From Candidatus Zixiibacteriota bacterium (GTDB lineage Bacteria; Zixibacteria; MSB-5A5; GN15; FEB-12), in contig JAUVAR010000003.1 of assembly GCA_030591625.1 (NCBI GenBank), positions 1 through 26,858 on the forward strand: a stretch of 26,858 bases of DNA, written 5' to 3'. Position numbers and translations under genes: made by a program. Every line of letters begins with the position of its first letter. Position 1 is the first letter of the stretch. The notes under the pieces are model-generated. The model did no database searches. It was given only the letters and a program-made list of their open reading frames with translations, and was not told the origin of the DNA. Of this stretch, positions 23,954 through 26,858 are shown piece after piece.

Positions 23954-23981
23954 GAAGGTCCGGACTATTCTCCGGACCTTC
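23954..23981 (+). terminator. strong hairpin after the major capsid gene (partial terminator or processing site)
   Basis: A perfect 11-bp stem GAAGGTCCGGA / TCCGGACCTTC with a 6-nt loop starts 11 nt after the capsid stop. What follows is CTATATTTAATAAG, a poor U-tract. It could partly stop transcripts or protect the 3' end of capsid mRNA, which would keep capsid levels above those of the genes after it. Confidence 0.6.
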
Positions 23982-24003
23982 TATATTTAATAAGTAGGTA
24001 ACA

Positions 24004-25410
24004 ATGCTAAAAAAACTTGTAGAGACTCAAGCCTCAAATCCACTCGGACGACAATCATCACATCACCTGTTCGAAATAATAACTGGTGAATATTCTGGAC
24101 GCAGAGTCGCACTTATGGCGACGAGTGCAACAGATATCGAGCTGACATGGGCTGATCCACCATATAATAACTGGTCAACATCACAAACGATACTATCTGA
24201 TGCCAACGATGATTCGTGTGATGCCAGCATCGATGCCAATGGTAATATTTATCTTGTCTATATGGCTATAACGACTGGTTACATAGTATCACGAAAATTA
24301 TCATTTGTTTCAGGGGTATGGTCAGTTGGATCACAGGTAGAAATATATAATGGTTCTACATGCTACAACCCATCTGTTTCAATTGAACCATCGGGCAAGC
24401 TTTGGGTTACATTCACACGATATTTCGCACCAACCTTTTCGATGTACGTTAAATCTTCTGACGACGATGGAGCAACCTGGGGAACAGGGGCAACTGATAC
24501 AGGAACTTTAATTACTTCAGGAGTAACATCTCTTTTTCCAAAAGTATTTATAAGTCTCAACGAAGTGATGCTCTTCTTTACGGTCAATGGCAACTCTCTT
24601 CAGTTAGTCAAAAAGCAGATTAGTGGAAGCACATGGAGTAGTGCACAAATTATAACCAGTTACTCAGTGAGTGATGGCTATGATATGACATTACGTCCAG
24701 ACGGACGTGTTGGACTGCTCTTTGGAGCCGCTATTATTTACTACATGGAGTATGATGGCAGTTCATGGAGTGCAGCTGAGCTTATATTGGATGGAGCAAC
24801 AAATCCGAATATTATATTTATAAACAACGATCCAGTTGCCTTGATGTCCAACCTCACTGATGGTTCCAAAGTTGAGTTAATGCAGTCTATTAGAAAAGCA
24901 GGGCAATTTACAACTCCTGTTCCTCTTGATCCCTCTTGCACATTTTTTGATAAGGTTCTTCTTTATGATGCCAGTGATGGTACCTTCGAAGATCTGACAA
25001 CACAGGCAAAATCATATATTAGTTCTGATACTTATCATTCTATATCAGGATGTCTTGTTAAAGATACTGCCGACTGTGTCTATGTTGGCATGGATGTACC
25101 CTTTAGATATATTCATCTGGCATTGAATACTGTAGGTGTTGGGGGTGAGGTAACATTCAGTTATTGGGATGGTGATTCATGGGTTGCTGTTTCACCCGTC
25201 AGTGGTGATGGCACACTCTCTGCGATAAGCGAAGCTGTTCTGTTATTTACCGATGATCTCTTAATTCCAAGCCAGTGGCAAAAATCAAATGTAAATTCAA
25301 TAAATAGATTTTGGGTTAAACTTGAAGTAACTACAGGTTTTAGCACAGGTCCTGTAGCAGAAATGGTTCATCCTATTCCGGAGTCGGATAGATTTCAGGT
25401 GAGGAGGTAA
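24004..25410 (+). CDS. phage Asp-box propeller protein with beta-sandwich tail domain
   Basis: This 468-aa protein shows, across residues about 25-300, repeated blade-like units (ASIDANGNIYLVYMA, PSVSIEPSGKLWVTFTRY, MTLRPDGRVGLLFGA, YYMEYDGSSWSAAELILDGA). One exact Asp-box, SDDDGATW (152-159), marks a BNR/sialidase-type beta-propeller. Residues about 310-460 form a second domain with VTFSYWDGDSWVAVS, LIPSQWQKSNVNSINRFWVKLEV, a pattern I associate with phage tail or adhesin modules. No sialidase catalytic set is evident. It probably binds glycans on the host surface, or decorates the virion. Its position right after the capsid gene and before a connector is unusual. AGGTAACA precedes the ATG. 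Confidence 0.65.
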   Translation: MLKKLVETQASNPLGRQSSHHLFEIITGEYSGRRVALMATSATDIELTWADPPYNNWSTSQTILSDANDDSCDASIDANGNIYLVYMAITTGYIVSRKLSFVSGVWSVGSQVEIYNGSTCYNPSVSIEPSGKLWVTFTRYFAPTFSMYVKSSDDDGATWGTGATDTGTLITSGVTSLFPKVFISLNEVMLFFTVNGNSLQLVKKQISGSTWSSAQIITSYSVSDGYDMTLRPDGRVGLLFGAAIIYYMEYDGSSWSAAELILDGATNPNIIFINNDPVALMSNLTDGSKVELMQSIRKAGQFTTPVPLDPSCTFFDKVLLYDASDGTFEDLTTQAKSYISSDTYHSISGCLVKDTADCVYVGMDVPFRYIHLALNTVGVGGEVTFSYWDGDSWVAVSPVSGDGTLSAISEAVLLFTDDLLIPSQWQKSNVNSINRFWVKLEVTTGFSTGPVAEMVHPIPESDRFQVRR

Positions 25411-25412
25411 CA

Positions 25413-26225
25413 ATGTCTTACACAACAATTGAAAAAATAAGGTCATATCTTGCACCATCTACTGCGGTAGCAGAACGAATATACGATCTGTTGTTAACAA
25501 TAAGATCAAACGAGTATATAACATTCTTCGGTGGAGCTGTTGATTCTGACTCAATACGCGTTAAGAGTTTGCAGACAAATGATCCGGTTAGAAAAGAGAT
25601 TCAGTTTGTTGATGGATCAGTATCATTTTCAACCACGGAGATAGTTCGAGGGTCAGTCGTTGTGGCGTCTGATAGCTCTCTTGGAACGATCTACGTCGAG
25701 AACGATGATTACATCATTGATTATGAAAATGGAACTGTTACTGTTAAGTCAGCTTCATCGATTGGGGCAACCGCAACTTGCACTATCTGGTATTGCCCCT
25801 ATCATCTCTATCAAGTGGGGAATGATTACCAGATTGATTTTTCGTATGGTAAAATAAAAGCGCTATCAGGTGGCACCATCGCTCTAAACGAATCAGTATT
25901 GATTGATTTTACTCCATGCTTTGAAACATTTGATGATAGTTTGCTAGGTTATGCAGTTACATTGGCCAATTCACTTATTGAACGACAGATCGATCCGGAT
26001 CAGGAATTTGAAAATGATCCAGCATTAGAATCAGCCGCAACATATTCAGCCTTGGAAATTGTTTGTAGAGCTGTTGTTTCACGCGAGCTGGTTCGTTCGA
26101 ATGCTAATGATAAAACAGCATCAATCTGGATAAAGCTTGCAGATCATTACCAAAAACGAACGAATGAATTAATCCGTTCATTTGTACCGCCAACCAATAG
26201 TCCAGCAGCACCGAAATTGACATGA
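25413..26225 (+). CDS. head-tail connector (adaptor) candidate with inserted beta domain
   Basis: This 270-aa protein begins TTIEKIRSYLAPSTAVAERI and ends with long helices (LLGYAVTLANSLIERQ, ALESAATYSALEIVCRAVVSREL, TASIWIKLADHYQKRTNELIRSF), as in gp6/YqbG-type adaptors that sit under the portal. Between them is a beta-rich part with two similar pieces (VENDDYIIDYENGTVTV and VGNDYQIDFSYGKIKAL). A strong AGGAGG lies 5 nt before the ATG, which follows the propeller gene by 2 nt. Its stop overlaps an ATG of the next gene. Location after the capsid gene supports the call; plain adaptors are much shorter, so the middle domain is extra. Confidence 0.5.
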   Translation: MSYTTIEKIRSYLAPSTAVAERIYDLLLTIRSNEYITFFGGAVDSDSIRVKSLQTNDPVRKEIQFVDGSVSFSTTEIVRGSVVVASDSSLGTIYVENDDYIIDYENGTVTVKSASSIGATATCTIWYCPYHLYQVGNDYQIDFSYGKIKALSGGTIALNESVLIDFTPCFETFDDSLLGYAVTLANSLIERQIDPDQEFENDPALESAATYSALEIVCRAVVSRELVRSNANDKTASIWIKLADHYQKRTNELIRSFVPPTNSPAAPKLT

Positions 26226-26236
26226 AAGGAAATATT

Positions 26237-26611
26237 ATGAGTTTTGCAATAGATAGTATCAATGCAAACCGTGCCTGGTTTGTCCCGGGTTTTGTTGTCT
26301 GGGGGTTGCCGTCACTTGGGCAGGTACCTTATCTGACCACGCAAACGATCAATGGAACAACATCTGTGATGTATGGACAGATGGAACTTGGACCGGCTGA
26401 ACAGGATGTGCTGTTCTCTTCGCTGACTGACCATCGAGGCAATCAGTTACCGTCAGAAATCAATACACCGAGAGTGATGTTGCGTCCAAAAGAAAGCTCG
26501 GCAGTCTTTGTTGTGGGAACAGAAAGTAACGAAAGCTTCAGGATAGCACGTGATCCTGATTCGGTCGGGTCTGTTGAAGTTGATTTGATGATTGTAGAAA
26601 TCGGTGACTGA
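26237..26611 (+). CDS. small phage structural protein, unknown
   Basis: This 124-aa protein has its start at 26237 supported by AAAGGAAA at about 7 nt. An earlier ATG (26222) overlaps the previous stop (ATGA) and would add 5 residues. The protein is beta-rich: WFVPGFVVWGLPSLGQVPYLTTQTING, PRVMLRPKESSAVFVVGTESNESFRIARD and VEVDLMIVEIGD. No family was recognised. By place it could be a head-closure or neck protein. It overlaps the following gene by 8 nt. Confidence 0.6.
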   Translation: MSFAIDSINANRAWFVPGFVVWGLPSLGQVPYLTTQTINGTTSVMYGQMELGPAEQDVLFSSLTDHRGNQLPSEINTPRVMLRPKESSAVFVVGTESNESFRIARDPDSVGSVEVDLMIVEIGD

Positions 26612-26858
26612 GAAAAATGCATACGGCGAACTGCCAATCAAATTACTCGGTGACCTGATTAAAGATTTATATGAATCGTTGAGCAAAGAGGTCAAAGAAA
26701 AACCAAAGGTAGGAGATTTAATTAAGATGATAGATTTACATCGTAAATATGCACCACAGGAATCAACCCATAAAGAACTTTGGGAAGATATCGAAAAAAT
26801 AAGACGAAAAGTTCTTGCCGACGAAAAAACATCACCTGATAAAGATCCGTCACCCAAA
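26604..26858 (+). CDS. partial phage gene with GTG start, cut by the window edge
   Basis: The frame opens at GTG 26604, inside the end of the previous gene, and stays open to the last base: 85 codons, charged and helical (LLGDLIKDLYESLSKEVKEKPKVGDLIKMIDLHRKYAPQE, LWEDIEKIRRKVLADE) with a Lys/Asp/Pro tail. The 8-nt overlap points to translational coupling. Such short helical proteins include small terminase-like and head-tail accessory proteins; a small terminase is otherwise missing here. Not decidable from a fragment. Confidence 0.5.
   Translation, partial: MTEKNAYGELPIKLLGDLIKDLYESLSKEVKEKPKVGDLIKMIDLHRKYAPQESTHKELWEDIEKIRRKVLADEKTSPDKDPSPK

Noticed and set aside
26453..26857. 134-codon minus-strand frame at the right edge
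   Set aside because: It lies opposite two overlapping phage genes that have ribosome or overlap support; composition is typical of antisense frames.

Overview
The window looks like a chromosome piece from a Gram-negative, AT-leaning environmental bacterium of the FCB group, most likely Candidatus Zixibacteria. That is an inference. It rests on a C-terminal double dockerin repeat of the DINDLTxLIDYLFIS type with CCEEEAN linker, typical as far as I recall of that lineage, plus PEP-CTERM proteins, many lipoproteins, TPR proteins and outer-membrane barrels. No rRNA, tRNA, CRISPR array, integrase or att site was seen.

Layout. 1-9.8 kb is envelope and metabolism: a GNAT acetyltransferase; a large exported dockerin protein; a coupled pair of Tat-type DUF362 protein and NapH/NapG-like polyferredoxin; an exported M3 oligopeptidase; and two tandem paralogous beta-barrel-like proteins. 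9.8-10.3 kb has no gene but holds a sigma-54 type promoter, a roughly 216-nt structured RNA candidate and a terminator, followed by a family-4-like glycosyltransferase and a stand-alone Fe-S PD-(D/E)XK nuclease whose mRNA looks leaderless. 12.8-15.8 kb (minus strand) has a cohesin-like exported protein, a TPR lipoprotein and a PEP-CTERM protein. From 16.1 kb to the right edge runs a tailed-phage head module: portal, large terminase, prohead protease, a small membrane coiled-coil protein, a small helical protein, decoration protein, major capsid protein, an Asp-box propeller protein, a head-tail connector candidate and two small genes, the last cut by the window end.

Two minus-strand genes break into the phage module: a 97-aa PEP-CTERM protein between terminase and protease, with its own promoter and terminator, and a lipoprotein between the protease and the membrane protein. 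They look like morons (lysogenic-conversion cargo).

The strongest cross-cutting pattern is a set of four -24/-12 (RpoN) promoter matches, each in front of a surface-related unit: the dockerin gene, both PEP-CTERM genes, and the RNA upstream of the glycosyltransferase. Three of the four give predicted leaders of 37-45 nt to the chosen start codon. This suggests one sigma-54 regulon for surface proteins and polysaccharide that includes a gene inside the prophage. A second unusual item is the prohead protease: after its protease and Cys-rich region it carries a long extension with the layout of an ATP-dependent DNA-ligase nucleotidyltransferase domain lacking the catalytic lysine.
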